A stretch of DNA of 64,000 bases from Pullilachnospira sp963929535 (GTDB lineage Bacteria > Bacillota > Clostridia > Lachnospirales > Lachnospiraceae). Position 1 is the stretch's first letter. Each line of letters starts with the position of its first letter. The DNA lies in the NCBI GenBank assembly GCA_963929535.1, contig CAWVIZ010000010.1, forward strand, positions 372,001 to 436,000. The letters are read 5' to 3'. The position numbers and the translations under genes were made by a program. The notes under the pieces are model-generated. The model was not told where the DNA came from, ran no database searches, and saw only the letters and a list, made by a program, of their open reading frames with translations. Positions 1 through 8,408 of the stretch are shown here, piece by piece.

Positions 1-571
1 AGGATCCGATACGAAAATATCTGGACAGTTATCCTGCATCCCACAGCTTTGAAACGCCCCATCTGTATGTGCTGAATGAAGCTCTCAGGGAGCATGGTCT
101 GGCAGTCTGCATGATGGCGGAATACTTTCTTCCGGATATAGACCGCCTCACAATTCCCTCCTGCGACTGTGAAATGCGCATTCTGGGACAGAAGGATTTT
201 CAGGAACTGTACCTGCCCGAATGGTCCAATGCCCTCTGCGAAAAGAGAAAGCATCTGGATGTGCTGGGAGTGGGTGCTTATCGGGACGGGCGGCTGGTGG
301 GACTGGCGGGATGCTCCGCGGACTGTGGGAATATGTGGCAGATTGGTGTGGATGTCCTTCCGGATTTTCGCAGGCAGGGGATCGCCAAAGCCCTCACCGT
401 CCGGCTGACAGCGGAAATCCTGGAGAGAGGAAAGATTCCTTTTTACTGTGCTGCCTGGGCAATCTCCCCTCAGTGAGGAATGCGGTGAGCTGCGGATATT
501 ATCCTGCCTGGGTGGAAATATCCGCAGCCGGACAGGAACAGATTGCCTCCTGGAATCGTTTGGAATCGTAG
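1..571 (+). pseudogene. GNAT acetyltransferase, C-terminal part, frameshifted
   Basis: The reading frame is already open at base 3, so the gene starts before the window. It encodes the C-terminal part of a GCN5-type acetyltransferase: the segment WQIGVDVLPDFRRQGIAKAL is the acetyl-CoA-binding strand and R/Q-x-x-G-x-A loop. At about 455-465 the frame runs into a TGA (474-476), but the family-typical continuation (N-L-P-S-V-R-N-A-V, then C-G-Y-Y-P-A-W-V-E) is present in the next frame and ends with TAG at 569-571. A single missing base restores one continuous protein. It is either a recent pseudogene or an assembly error. Substrate unknown. Confidence 0.75.
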
Positions 572-693
572 CAGGGCCCCAGGGTACGGAGGTCCCGGGG
601 AAGAAGGCCCTTTCCCTGTCCGATCTGCGCGATACGTCCGGCAAACAGCCGCCAGTTTGCATGAGCAGGCATTTTATCGGGCGTATCGCGGCA

Positions 694-730
694 AAAAGAG
701 AAGCCATCCGGTCCGGATGGCTTCTCTTTT
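694..730. terminator. bidirectional intrinsic terminator
   Basis: A perfect 17-bp inverted repeat (694-710 and 714-730) with a 3-nt loop. The outer part is an A-run on the left and a T-run on the right, so it can stop transcription from the GNAT gene on + and from the HPr-like gene on -. The two genes converge here. Confidence 0.9.
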
Positions 731-797
731 TGGCAGTACTCTCAGGAAATGAGGTTCCTGATGAGGAGGGGGTACTATATATAGAAAAATGAAAGAA

Positions 798-1067
798 CTA
801 CGCGGTCTGTAAGGTAAGCTCTTTCAGATTTCCCTTTACGTAAGGCTCAAGGCTGTTAAACAGCTCCTGAGAGATATCGGAGAATACTTCATGGATGACA
901 AGACAGAGATCCGTACGCTGGCTGATGGCAAGAACTCCGATGATGGATTTGGCATCCACGGACCGGGCTCCGCTGACAAGATCCATGGAATATGGAAACT
1001 GCTCTAAAATACTGACAAATCTTTCTGCGTCTTTGGCTGACGGTAAGAGAATCGGTAATTGTATCAT
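798..1067 (-). CDS. HPr/Crh-like protein lacking the active-site histidine
   Basis: 89 aa, the usual length of HPr. The segment V-D-A-K-S-I-I-G-V-L matches the HPr regulatory-serine region (V-N-A-K-S-I-M-G-V in true HPr). The active-site loop G-L-H-A-R-P-A is replaced by L-P-S-A-K-D-A, so the phosphorylatable histidine is absent, as in Bacillus Crh. It therefore cannot act as a PTS phosphocarrier; a regulatory or structural role is inferred. The ATG at 1067 is chosen because AAAGGAG lies 11 nt upstream; an upstream GTG (1079) touches the ribosome site and is unlikely. A TATAAT box lies about 35 bp upstream on the same strand. Confidence 0.7.
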   Translation of the reverse strand: MIQLPILLPSAKDAERFVSILEQFPYSMDLVSGARSVDAKSIIGVLAISQRTDLCLVIHEVFSDISQELFNSLEPYVKGNLKELTLQTA

Positions 1068-1099
1068 GGATTCGTACACTCCTTTCGCTATTTGTCCTT

Positions 1100-1105
1100 A
1101 TTATA
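1100..1105 (-). promoter_or_regulatory. -10 box of the HPr-like gene
   Basis: TATAAT on the minus strand, 33 bp before the ATG at 1067. No good -35 hexamer is visible at 17 bp. Confidence 0.5.
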
Positions 1106-1217
1106 CGGGAAAATGGAAAATTTTGTTAGAACGGGAATTGTAAAAAAATGTCATTTTTTGCATGTAAGATAAAAAAATTTTAAAATGGAACGAAAATTGC
1201 AGAATTCCCGTCTTTTT

Positions 1218-1248
1218 TTGCGGCATAGTGGAAGTTTTGTGATATACT
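1218..1248 (+). promoter_or_regulatory. extended -10 promoter of the AraC-type gene
   Basis: TATACT at 1243-1248 preceded by TGA (1240-1242), an extended -10 element. A weak -35 (TTGCGG, 1218-1223) sits 19 bp upstream. The start codon follows about 50 bp later. Confidence 0.55.
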
Positions 1249-1299
1249 GGAAAATAGGAAGCAAAATGTGGATGTGGCCCAGGAAAGGGGAGGGGAGAT

Positions 1300-2277
1300 T
1301 TGAACCAGGAATTGATGGAATATCTGAGGAAGATCACGCCTGAAGAGGAAGCTCTGATCAGCGGAGAAAAACCAATGATGGAGCAGTATGCCAGGGAACC
1401 GGGGAGTCTTGTGGTGGACAAGGATAAGATGATACGGCCAAAGCGGATGATCGACGTGATGAAACAGCCCAGATTTATTGAAGTACCGGAGCATACGCAT
1501 AATTATCTGGAGATGGTTTATGTAGTGAGCGGCATATCCAGACAGGTGATCAACAGGGATAAGGAACTGGTAATGCGGGCGGGGGATCTGATCTTTCTGC
1601 GGCAGGGAATTTTCCATTCCGTGTCTCCGGCGGGGTACGATGACATTTCCGTCCGATTCTGCGTTGTTCCGGAGTTCCTTTATTATCCGCTGGAGATGCT
1701 CACGGAGGATACGGTGCTCCGCCGGTTTGTGGCAGGAACCGTGAATGGGGAAAAGGATATAGAACCGTATCTGAACTTTCATCTGCAGGATATGCCGGAG
1801 GCCCAGAACCTGCTGGAGAATCTTATCATGAGCATCATGCGGCGGACCAGAAACAGCAGGAGGATCCTGCAGGCTACCATGGGAGTACTGTTTCTGGAAC
1901 TGACCAACCGCACCTATAAGATCACAGTGGGAGCTCCTTCTGACTATGAACGGCAGCTGGTGTTAAAGGCACTGGGATACGTGGAGGAGAATTACAAAAC
2001 CGCTTCCCTGGAAGCATTCTGCCAGGAGGTGGGACAGCCTGCCTACTATGTCAGCCGCCTGATGAAAAAGTATTCCCCGTATACCTTTACCCGTTATCTG
2101 CAAAGGCGGAGACTCCTTCAGGCTGCCCACCTGCTGTCGGAAACCACCCAGCCCATTGAGCAGATCATTGTGGATGTGGGATATGAGAATTCCAGCCATT
2201 TTTACCGACTGTTTAAAAACGAATATCATATGACTCCCAGGGAATACCGGGAGAAATACTATCCTGAAATCCGGTGA
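1300..2277 (+). CDS. AraC-family transcriptional regulator with cupin domain
   Basis: 325 aa. Residues about 60-115 form a cupin-like sensor (H-T-H-N-Y-L-E-M-V-Y, then G-D-L-I-F-L-R-Q-G-I-F-H-S-V), which usually binds a sugar or other small ligand. The last 100 residues carry the two helix-turn-helix motifs of the AraC family, ending in the signature Y-E-N-S-S-H-F-Y-R-L-F-K-N-E-Y-H-M-T-P-R-E-Y-R. It starts at TTG 1300 behind an AGGAAAGGGGAGGGG stretch. Its 3' end overlaps the convergent alanine racemase by 19 bp. No adjacent sugar operon is visible, so its target is unknown. Confidence 0.9.
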   Translation: MNQELMEYLRKITPEEEALISGEKPMMEQYAREPGSLVVDKDKMIRPKRMIDVMKQPRFIEVPEHTHNYLEMVYVVSGISRQVINRDKELVMRAGDLIFLRQGIFHSVSPAGYDDISVRFCVVPEFLYYPLEMLTEDTVLRRFVAGTVNGEKDIEPYLNFHLQDMPEAQNLLENLIMSIMRRTRNSRRILQATMGVLFLELTNRTYKITVGAPSDYERQLVLKALGYVEENYKTASLEAFCQEVGQPAYYVSRLMKKYSPYTFTRYLQRRRLLQAAHLLSETTQPIEQIIVDVGYENSSHFYRLFKNEYHMTPREYREKYYPEIR

Positions 2278-3470
2278 ACCCGGCTGCCCAGACGGCATAA
2301 GAGCTCGTTGGTGATCGTTCCGGCTCTGGCAGCAGTTTCTTCTGCTGTGATGCGGCATTCTCCATCCTGTCCGATCAGAGTTACCAGGGAACCGGTGCGG
2401 GCCATGGGGATTTCTGTAAGGTCCACCAGCATCTGATCCATACAGATCCGGCCGGCCACCGGTGCGCGCCGGCCGCAGACAAGAACTTCTCCCCGGCCGG
2501 AAAGAGAACGGGGATAGCCGTCCCCATATCCTGTGGGAATTACCCCCAGGCGCCGGGGACCATGGGCTTTCCAGGCGCGGCCATAACCTGCGGTATCCCC
2601 GTCGGCTACCTGCCGGATGGAAACGATCCGGCTGTGCCAGGACAAGACTGGCCGTATCTGCGGCGGAAGATCCCGGGCACTGTCCGGATCGCTTAAACAG
2701 CCGTACAGCAGGATGCCGGGTCTGGCAAAATCGCAGGGAAGGCCCGGGTAGCGGACAATTCCATAGCTGCTCTGGATATGGAGAGACGGAAGGGGGAGCT
2801 GACGTTTTTTCAGCAGAGACACCAGCGAGAAAAAATTCCGTATCTGCTCTTTGGTATAAGCTGCATCCTCCGGACGCCGGCTGTCCGCGGCGTTCAGATG
2901 GGTGAACATTCCGCTGATCCGAAGGGAAGGCAGGGTGAAAAACGAAAGAATCTCTTCCCGCTGGTCAAAAGAGATTCCCAGCCGGTGCATCCCTGTGTCG
3001 ATTTTCAGGTGCACGTCAAGGGGGATGCCGGTTTCGGCAAGCTCCCTTCCGTGAAGAGCGTCCGCTATGGTCTGGGTCAGTCTGTATTCCCGGAGGTATC
3101 CGGCCATCCGGGCAGGAGTATACCCCAAAATGAGAATATTTCCGGCGATGCCGCCCTGCCGGAGGCGGATACCCTCCTCCAGGGTGGCCACCGCAAAATC
3201 CCGGATGCCCGTCCGGTTCAGACAGGAGGATACCTCCAGATCCCCATGCCCGTAGGCATTGGCCTTGACCACAGCCATCACAGAGCAGGAAGAGGGAAGC
3301 AGGCGCCTGATTGCCTTTACATTGGAGACCAGGGCGTCTGTGTGGATCACCGCCCAGGTCCGGGCACCGGCAGAAAGACGGAAATCCGCAGCAGGCCTGT
3401 TTGGTGTTTCTTTCAGATAAGTTTGCGGGAAGCTGTTTTTGTATGATGTAAAATCCATTGTAGTTTCCAT
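2259..3470 (-). CDS. alanine/serine racemase domain (VanT C-terminal-like)
   Basis: 403 aa PLP-dependent fold-III racemase. The PLP lysine is in V-M-A-V-V-K-A-N-A-Y-G-H-G; the second catalytic region is G-Y-G-R-A-W followed by P-T-G-Y-G-D-G-Y-P-R, and C-M-D-Q-M-L-V-D is the conserved C-terminal motif. In VanT this domain is fused behind a membrane acyltransferase-like domain; here that domain lies just upstream in another frame (3413-4378). The ATG at 3470 has GGGGG about 8 nt upstream inside the upstream ORF and overlaps it by 58 bp, so it may be made as a free racemase. It would supply D-Ala or D-Ser for peptidoglycan. No vanC/vanG ligase or vanXY is present in the window. Confidence 0.8.
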   Translation of the reverse strand: METTMDFTSYKNSFPQTYLKETPNRPAADFRLSAGARTWAVIHTDALVSNVKAIRRLLPSSCSVMAVVKANAYGHGDLEVSSCLNRTGIRDFAVATLEEGIRLRQGGIAGNILILGYTPARMAGYLREYRLTQTIADALHGRELAETGIPLDVHLKIDTGMHRLGISFDQREEILSFFTLPSLRISGMFTHLNAADSRRPEDAAYTKEQIRNFFSLVSLLKKRQLPLPSLHIQSSYGIVRYPGLPCDFARPGILLYGCLSDPDSARDLPPQIRPVLSWHSRIVSIRQVADGDTAGYGRAWKAHGPRRLGVIPTGYGDGYPRSLSGRGEVLVCGRRAPVAGRICMDQMLVDLTEIPMARTGSLVTLIGQDGECRITAEETAARAGTITNELLCRLGSRVHRISG

Positions 3471-4378
3471 ATCATTACCCCCAACAGGCAGGAGCCGGAA
3501 GCCACTGCCAGATAGTGAATCAGAGATTGGTTTACAAGAAACTGTTCCAGACCCAGGAACCGGGCCGCTCCCCGTACCAGTACGATCATCCAGGGGTGGA
3601 TGATGTAGAGGATAAGGGACAGACTGCGGGACGGAGGCCTCTGTGTCCGCTGTCTGCGGGCTGCTTTCTCCGGATATTCCAGAAGCCAGAGAAAAAGGAA
3701 GACCATACAGGGAGGAAGTATCAGATACATGCTGTCGTGCCGCATCCATCCGGCCTGCCGGAGAAACAGGGCTTCCGCTGCCATCAGAAACAGAAAGAAG
3801 AGGAAGAATCCGCCGGAGAAGATCCTTCGGAAACGGCCGGAACGGAAAACAGCGGCCAGACTTCTTCTGGCAAGCAGCCATCCCAGACAAAGAAAGAGGG
3901 GAGCAAAAAAAATCCCGTTTCTGGTATAATCGCAGAAGGAAAAGATTCCCTGATAAAACGCTGACGGCAGTGCGTACCGGGAAATAAGTCCCCAGTAGCT
4001 GTCGCCTCCAAGTCCCGTAAGGTACAGAAGGGAACAGATGGCCAGGCATCCCCGGAAAGTGAAAAAACGGGACAGAAGGTATACCAGGAGAATGCCTTCT
4101 GCCGCTGCCGGGAGATACCAGAGATGGTAGAAAGTTCCGTCAAAAAAGATCATCCGCAGCAGTCCGGGGATTGTCAGGCGGGAGAGCTGTCCGGCGTACA
4201 GGTTCAGCGGCAGATACAGAAGAATGGACAGCAGGTAAATACAGAGGAGCCTGCCGATCGGTCTGAACAGCCGCCTGGAGGCTTCGGAAGCCGAAGCTTC
4301 CGGGGCCTTCGGCCCGGTGATCCCGGCCGGATGGGTGAACAGCTCTGCCTCTTGGGGCGGGATTCCAGGAAAAGCTTG
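3413..4378 (-). pseudogene. VanT-like membrane domain, 5'-truncated
   Basis: Encodes most of the membrane part of a VanT-type serine racemase (acyltransferase-3 fold). Diagnostic stretches are F-Y-H-L-W-Y-L-P-A, G-L-G-G-D-S-Y-W-G-L-I, Y-T-R-N-G-I-F-F-A-P-L-F-L-C-L-G and H-D-S-M-Y-L. The reading frame is open from 4378, but the first 40 or so codons are not membrane-like, no ATG occurs before 4153, and the first two transmembrane helices of VanT are missing. It ends at a TGA inside the racemase gene. I read it as a vanT that lost its 5' end and was split from its racemase domain by a frame change; translation from 4153 as a shorter membrane protein is possible but less likely. Confidence 0.65.
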
Positions 4379-4505
4379 TCATTTCCGCCGGGATTTTATA
4401 AAATATCTGATATATGGGAAGGAAGTGCGGCGGGGAAGAAAAGAAGCGACAGCCGGGGATGAATCAGAAGCGCCAGGATGGCTGGGGTTAAAGGAGGGAT
4501 AGGTA

Positions 4506-5309
4506 TTGGAGATCAGCAGCAGGGAGATTGATGGAGGAAAGGCCTTTGACTGGGGGAGGACTTCAGAGGATTACGCGAAATACCGGGATATTTATCCGGA
4601 AATCTTTTACAGAAAGATCATAGAACGGGGACTGTGTACCGCAGGGCAGAGAATCCTGGATCTGGGAACCGGAACGGGAGTGCTGCCCCGGCATATGTAC
4701 CGTTTTGGCGGAAACTGGACAGGAGCGGACATTTCCGAAAATCAGATTCGGCAGGCCAGAAGGCTTTCCCGGGAGCAGGGACAGGATATTACGTATCTGG
4801 CAGTTCCGGCGGAGGAGGTGGAATTCCCCGATGAGACCTTTGACGTGGTGACAGCCTGTCAGTGTTATTGGTATTTTGACTATAAGCGGCTGCTGCCCCG
4901 GCTGGTCCGGATGCTGAAGAGGGAGGGAAGCCTGCTGCTGCTTTATATGGCCTGGCTGCCGCAGGAGGATCCCATCGCAGAACAGAGTGAAAAATTGGTG
5001 CTGAAGTACAGTCCCGGCTGGACAGGAGCGGGAGAGACGGTACATCCCATTCAGGTTCCGGACTGTGTGTACCGATATTTCCGGCCTGTCCACCACGAGG
5101 AATATCAGTTTTCCCTGCCCTTTACCAGAGAAAGCTGGAATGGGCGAATGAAAGCCTGCCGGGGAGTGGGCGCATCTTTGACGCGGGAAGAGGTTGACGC
5201 CTGGGAACGGGAACATCTGGAGCTGCTGGAACGGACCGCCCCGGAGCAGTTTTCGATACTGCATTACGCGGCTCTGCTGGAGCTGAAGAAAACAGGGGAA
5301 GTTCCCTGA
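4506..5309 (+). CDS. class I SAM-dependent methyltransferase
   Basis: 267 aa. Motif I (I-L-D-L-G-T-G-T-G-V-L) lies at about residue 50, the acidic motif II region is G-A-D-I-S-E-N-Q, and the F-D-V-V-T-A-C-Q-C-Y-W-Y-F-D stretch is the post-motif II region typical of the Methyltransf_11/25 group. It starts at TTG 4506, well placed behind AAAGGAGGGATAGG. It is transcribed divergently from the broken vanT-like gene and convergently with the kinase at 5343. Nothing identifies the substrate. Confidence 0.8.
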   Translation: MEISSREIDGGKAFDWGRTSEDYAKYRDIYPEIFYRKIIERGLCTAGQRILDLGTGTGVLPRHMYRFGGNWTGADISENQIRQARRLSREQGQDITYLAVPAEEVEFPDETFDVVTACQCYWYFDYKRLLPRLVRMLKREGSLLLLYMAWLPQEDPIAEQSEKLVLKYSPGWTGAGETVHPIQVPDCVYRYFRPVHHEEYQFSLPFTRESWNGRMKACRGVGASLTREEVDAWEREHLELLERTAPEQFSILHYAALLELKKTGEVP

Positions 5310-5342
5310 GGGCTGGAAAGGGAAGGCTAGGATAGGAACCCT

Positions 5343-5879
5343 TCAGATTTCCACTGTTCCGCGCGGAGAGGAGGTTTGGCCGGAGGACAGGCAAAGGTCG
5401 GAGGAAATCATTTTTAAAGTGTCGGAAAGGCTCATCTGTGGGGGAATGAGCTTTTCAGGGATTATATTTATAAAGTCTTTTTCCACCCACCACCGGCGCA
5501 TCTCCTTTTCTCCGAAATCCTTCCGGTTGGGTTTGGTCTGATGCCGCCGAAGGGTTTCTTCAAAGGAAAGATCGTAGTAATATGCGAAAATCTGCCGGGA
5601 AAAGATATCCAGAGCCAGTTCAAATAGAGGAAGATACCACTGGGCTCGCAGAATCCCCTCCAGAATAACGGTTTCACAATGACCGCCTCCATATCGGAGA
5701 AGTTCCTGAAGAAGGGGAAGGGCGGGCGTATCGGGACCGTCCTTGACACGCAGCATGTCTCTGCGGACCGCATCCTGAGAAATCACCATGATATTGTGGC
5801 CCAGATGCTGCTGCAAGGCCTTTGCGGCGGTACTTTTACCGCTTCCGGAATTCCCCCGGAGAATGATCAGTCGGGACAT
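5343..5879 (-). CDS. P-loop kinase (zeta-toxin/AAA-type), LexA box at promoter
   Basis: 178 aa. Walker A is I-L-R-G-N-S-G-S-G-K-S-T near the N-terminus; V-I-S-Q-D-A-V-R-R-D-M-L and V-I-L-E-G-I-L follow as the substrate- and Mg-binding parts of a small nucleoside/zeta-toxin-like kinase; R-R-H-Q-T-K at about residue 130 fits the lid arginines. The ATG at 5879 follows AGGAGG. Its promoter is nearly ideal and overlaps a LexA box (separate entries), so damage-induced expression is likely. It is divergent from a second, unrelated-in-sequence P-loop kinase at 5982. Substrate unknown. Confidence 0.75.
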   Translation of the reverse strand: MSRLIILRGNSGSGKSTAAKALQQHLGHNIMVISQDAVRRDMLRVKDGPDTPALPLLQELLRYGGGHCETVILEGILRAQWYLPLFELALDIFSRQIFAYYYDLSFEETLRRHQTKPNRKDFGEKEMRRWWVEKDFINIIPEKLIPPQMSLSDTLKMISSDLCLSSGQTSSPRGTVEI

Positions 5880-5895
5880 AACGGGACCTCCTATG

Positions 5896-5909
5896 CGAAC
5901 ATATGTTTG
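5896..5909. promoter_or_regulatory. LexA (SOS) box
   Basis: CGAACATATGTTTG matches the Gram-positive LexA consensus CGAAC-N4-GTTYC at 13 of 14 positions (last base G instead of C). It lies just downstream of the -10 of the minus-strand kinase promoter, where bound LexA would block initiation, and between two divergent kinase genes. Confidence 0.75.
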
Positions 5910-5914
5910 TTCTG

Positions 5915-5943
5915 AGTATACACTATTTATGAAAAATTGTAAA
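5915..5943 (-). promoter_or_regulatory. sigma-A promoter of the minus-strand kinase
   Basis: On the minus strand TTTACA (5943-5938), 17-bp spacer, TATACT (5920-5915). The transcript would start at about 5908, inside the LexA box. Confidence 0.8.
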
Positions 5944-5981
5944 GCCTGAAAATTACAGAAAGAAGGGAGAAAGTAACAGCC

Positions 5982-6527
5982 ATGATACTGCTGATTGCCG
6001 GAGCATCGCATTCCGGAAAGACACTGCTGGCACAGAAATTGCTGGAAAAATACAAGATGCCATACCTGTCCATCGACCATTTGAAAATGGGACTGATCCG
6101 AAGCGGCCAGACAAAGCTGACGCCGGAGGATGATGAGCTCCTGACAGGATATCTGTGGCCCATCATCCGGGAAATGATCAAAACGGCGGTGGAAAACGGA
6201 CAGAATCTGATCGTGGAGGGAGTTTATATTCCCTTTGGATGGGAGCGGGATTTTGAGGAGAAATACAGGAAGGAGATCCAGTATTTCTGTCTGGTGATGA
6301 CGGAGGAATATATCCGGAAAAATTTTTCCAGAGTTCATGAATATGCCAGCGTAATAGAAAACAGAGGAGATGATTCCTGGTATACCATGGAGGAATCTCT
6401 TTTGGAGAACCAGAGAAATCTTCACCAGTGCCGGGAATACGGGTATCCATATCTGCTGATCCAGGACACCTATACGGTGGATCTTGTTTTGGAAAATGGT
6501 TGCTTCCGGGTTCCGGGGCAGATATAA
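5982..6527 (+). CDS. P-loop ATP-binding kinase-like protein
   Basis: 181 aa. Walker A is I-A-G-A-S-H-S-G-K-T near the N-terminus; L-S-I-D-H-L-K-M-G-L and L-I-V-E-G-V-Y-I-P follow at the positions of the acceptor-binding and Walker B-like segments of adenylate/2-phosphoglycerate-kinase-type enzymes. The start ATG lies behind AGAAGGGAGAAAG. It is divergent from the SOS-associated kinase at 5343-5879 and shares its intergenic region, so the LexA box may also touch its expression. Substrate unknown; could equally be a small-molecule or antibiotic phosphotransferase. Confidence 0.7.
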   Translation: MILLIAGASHSGKTLLAQKLLEKYKMPYLSIDHLKMGLIRSGQTKLTPEDDELLTGYLWPIIREMIKTAVENGQNLIVEGVYIPFGWERDFEEKYRKEIQYFCLVMTEEYIRKNFSRVHEYASVIENRGDDSWYTMEESLLENQRNLHQCREYGYPYLLIQDTYTVDLVLENGCFRVPGQI

Positions 6528-6977
6528 TAAAGGCGGCTGATAAAAGACAGAAAAGGGGCCAGGGCCCGCCGCCCGCAGAGACAAAGACCCCGATGCAGGT
6601 ATATGGGGCATCAAACTTGCCGCGATACAGGCATCTGGGTATCTGGTCCGTCCTGCAGCAGGTCTTCTGCTGCGGTGGGCGCTGAGGGGTGTGCCGCTGG
6701 CACACAGCGCCGCCAAATGGACGTGCCTGGTATGCCCGTCTGGCTGGTTGCAGGCGGAAACAAAAAAAAGAATATGGTGTTTGTCAGGAAAAGTCTTGTG
6801 TGGTCAGTTCCATGCAGGACTTTTTTTGGTATGACAGGAAGCCGGGCGCGGCACAAAAAAGAAAGCTTCCTGTATAATTTAAATCAAGGAGTTGACCAAA
6901 GAAAATACCTCAAGTAAATTTAGATTATTACTGACCTGGCGAGTTGGTAAAATCTAAAAATACAAGAGGTATCTGAA
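6528..6977. other. 450-bp intergenic stretch before IS110
   Basis: No gene seen. It holds a family B/C repeat (6689-6763) and, at its end, a hairpin-forming left flank of the IS110 element (TTTAGAT at about 6921 pairing with ATCTAAA at about 6958). The rest shows nothing recognisable. Confidence 0.5.
6689..6763 (-). repeat. family B/C palindromic repeat
   Basis: Contains GTGTGCCGCTGGCACAC (6689-6705, family C palindrome), then the reverse complement of CCATTTGGCGGCGCTG and a degenerate family B body ending in GGCGGAAA. Read on the minus strand it has the same order as the copy at 11014-11255. Confidence 0.75.
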
Positions 6978-8408
6978 ATGAATAGTAAAACAAAAAGAGC
7001 AAATAATCAAGTCAATTCAGTGATGAAAGTACAGGAACAGAGGGAGATGGTAGAAAAAACAAACCGAATACTCAGTGAGATGAAATCCTTTACCTGGAGA
7101 GATCTTGAGACTCAGGGGAAATTCAACAAAAATGATAAGCTCTCCTTCATCAGCGATGACATGCTGATCCTTGGATGTGATATTGGCAGTGAGACGCATT
7201 ATGTCAGGGCAATCGATACAAGGGGCAGGGAACTGAGCAGGAAGGCACTTGCATTTGAGAATAATGCTGAGGGATTCCAGAAAGCCCGTGACTGGGCAGT
7301 ACAGCTTGCGGCAGTAAACGATAAGAAGCAGATCGTCTTAGGCCTTGAGCCGACCGGCCATTACTGGTTCTGCCTTGCGGCATGGATGGTCTCAAACGGG
7401 ATCAGTGTCGTTCAGGTGAATCCTTATGCTGTGAAACAGAGGAAGGAGCTGGAAGATAACAGCCAGCAGAAGGATGACAGGAAAGCCCCAAAGCTGATCG
7501 CAAACCTTGTGAAGGATGGAAACTATGGTATGCCATACCTTCCGGAGAAAGTGTACGCAGAACTGCGCAGGCTATCGATGTTCCGGGAACAGCTGACAGA
7601 GGATCGGAACCGGAGCATGAACCGGCTGCACAGGGAGATGAAGATCTATTTTCCGGAATATAAGGACGCATTCGGAAAGATAGATGGGGCTTTCTGTATG
7701 GCAGTCCTGAAGGAAGCGCCATTTCCGGAAGACATACTCCGGCTGGGGATAGAAGGGATCCGTGAGATCTGGCATAAGGCAAAGCTGAGGGGGCGCGGCT
7801 ATAGCAGGGCTGCAGAAATCGTAAAGTATGCAGAAACGAGCATAGGTTTGAAAGATGGCACAGCAGCTGGGAAGGAAGCCGTACGGTGGTTTGTAGAGAA
7901 GATCATGGAACTGGACGAAGAACTTGCAGGAATAGAAAACAGACTGAATGAGAAATGCAAGGAGATCCCGCATGCAGAAAACATACTGGAGATATCGGGG
8001 ATCGGAGAGAGGATTCTTTCCGGAATCCTTGCGGAGATGGGAGATATTTCCCGGTTTGACGATGCAAAGGAACTGCAGAAACTGAGTGGACTTGGGCTGG
8101 TATCATGCAGCTCCGGAAAGCACAAAGGAGAGACCAGGATCAGCCATAGAGGGCGCAAACGGCTGAGATACTGGCTGTTTCAGGCGGCCCGGTCAGCGGT
8201 GGCACATGGAGAGGAATATAAATGGATCCATGCCCACTATACAACACGGGCAGAAAATCCGCTCCAGAAGATGCAGTCACTGATCGTGATCGCATGTAAG
8301 CTCCTTCGTGTAATCTATACGATGCTGAAGACAGGGAAACCGTATGATCCTGAGAAACTGCTGAAGGATATCCGGTATCCAGAGAATGTACAGACAGCTG
8401 CAGCGTAA
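6978..8408 (+). CDS. IS110-family transposase (DEDD recombinase)
   Basis: 476 aa, somewhat longer than usual because of an about 60-residue N-terminal extension. The RuvC-like part has L-G-C-D-I-G-S-E-T-H (first D) and L-E-P-T-G-H-Y-W (E). The third motif reads Q-K-D-D-R-K-A-P-K-L-I-A where related proteins have D-x-K-D-P-K, so the fourth acidic residue appears changed to alanine by one base. The C-terminal Transposase_20 domain is clear: I-S-G-I-G-E-R-I-L-S-G, L-S-G-L-G-L-V, and R-I-S-H-R-G-R-K-R-L-R. Bridge-RNA-guided recombination is known for this family; activity of this copy is doubtful if the missing aspartate is essential. Confidence 0.92.
   Translation: MNSKTKRANNQVNSVMKVQEQREMVEKTNRILSEMKSFTWRDLETQGKFNKNDKLSFISDDMLILGCDIGSETHYVRAIDTRGRELSRKALAFENNAEGFQKARDWAVQLAAVNDKKQIVLGLEPTGHYWFCLAAWMVSNGISVVQVNPYAVKQRKELEDNSQQKDDRKAPKLIANLVKDGNYGMPYLPEKVYAELRRLSMFREQLTEDRNRSMNRLHREMKIYFPEYKDAFGKIDGAFCMAVLKEAPFPEDILRLGIEGIREIWHKAKLRGRGYSRAAEIVKYAETSIGLKDGTAAGKEAVRWFVEKIMELDEELAGIENRLNEKCKEIPHAENILEISGIGERILSGILAEMGDISRFDDAKELQKLSGLGLVSCSSGKHKGETRISHRGRKRLRYWLFQAARSAVAHGEEYKWIHAHYTTRAENPLQKMQSLIVIACKLLRVIYTMLKTGKPYDPEKLLKDIRYPENVQTAAA

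Noticed and set aside
2259..4049. A single 596-residue racemase frame reaching far upstream of 3470
   Set aside because: The upstream part is the wrong-frame reading of the VanT-like membrane domain (Pro/Ser/Arg-rich, no homology features); the racemase starts at about 3470.
2259..4378. Vancomycin-resistance (vanC/vanG) cluster
   Set aside because: Only a damaged vanT-like gene is present; there is no D-Ala-D-Ser ligase, VanXY or VanRS beside it. The M15 peptidase at 32977 is far away and in another context.
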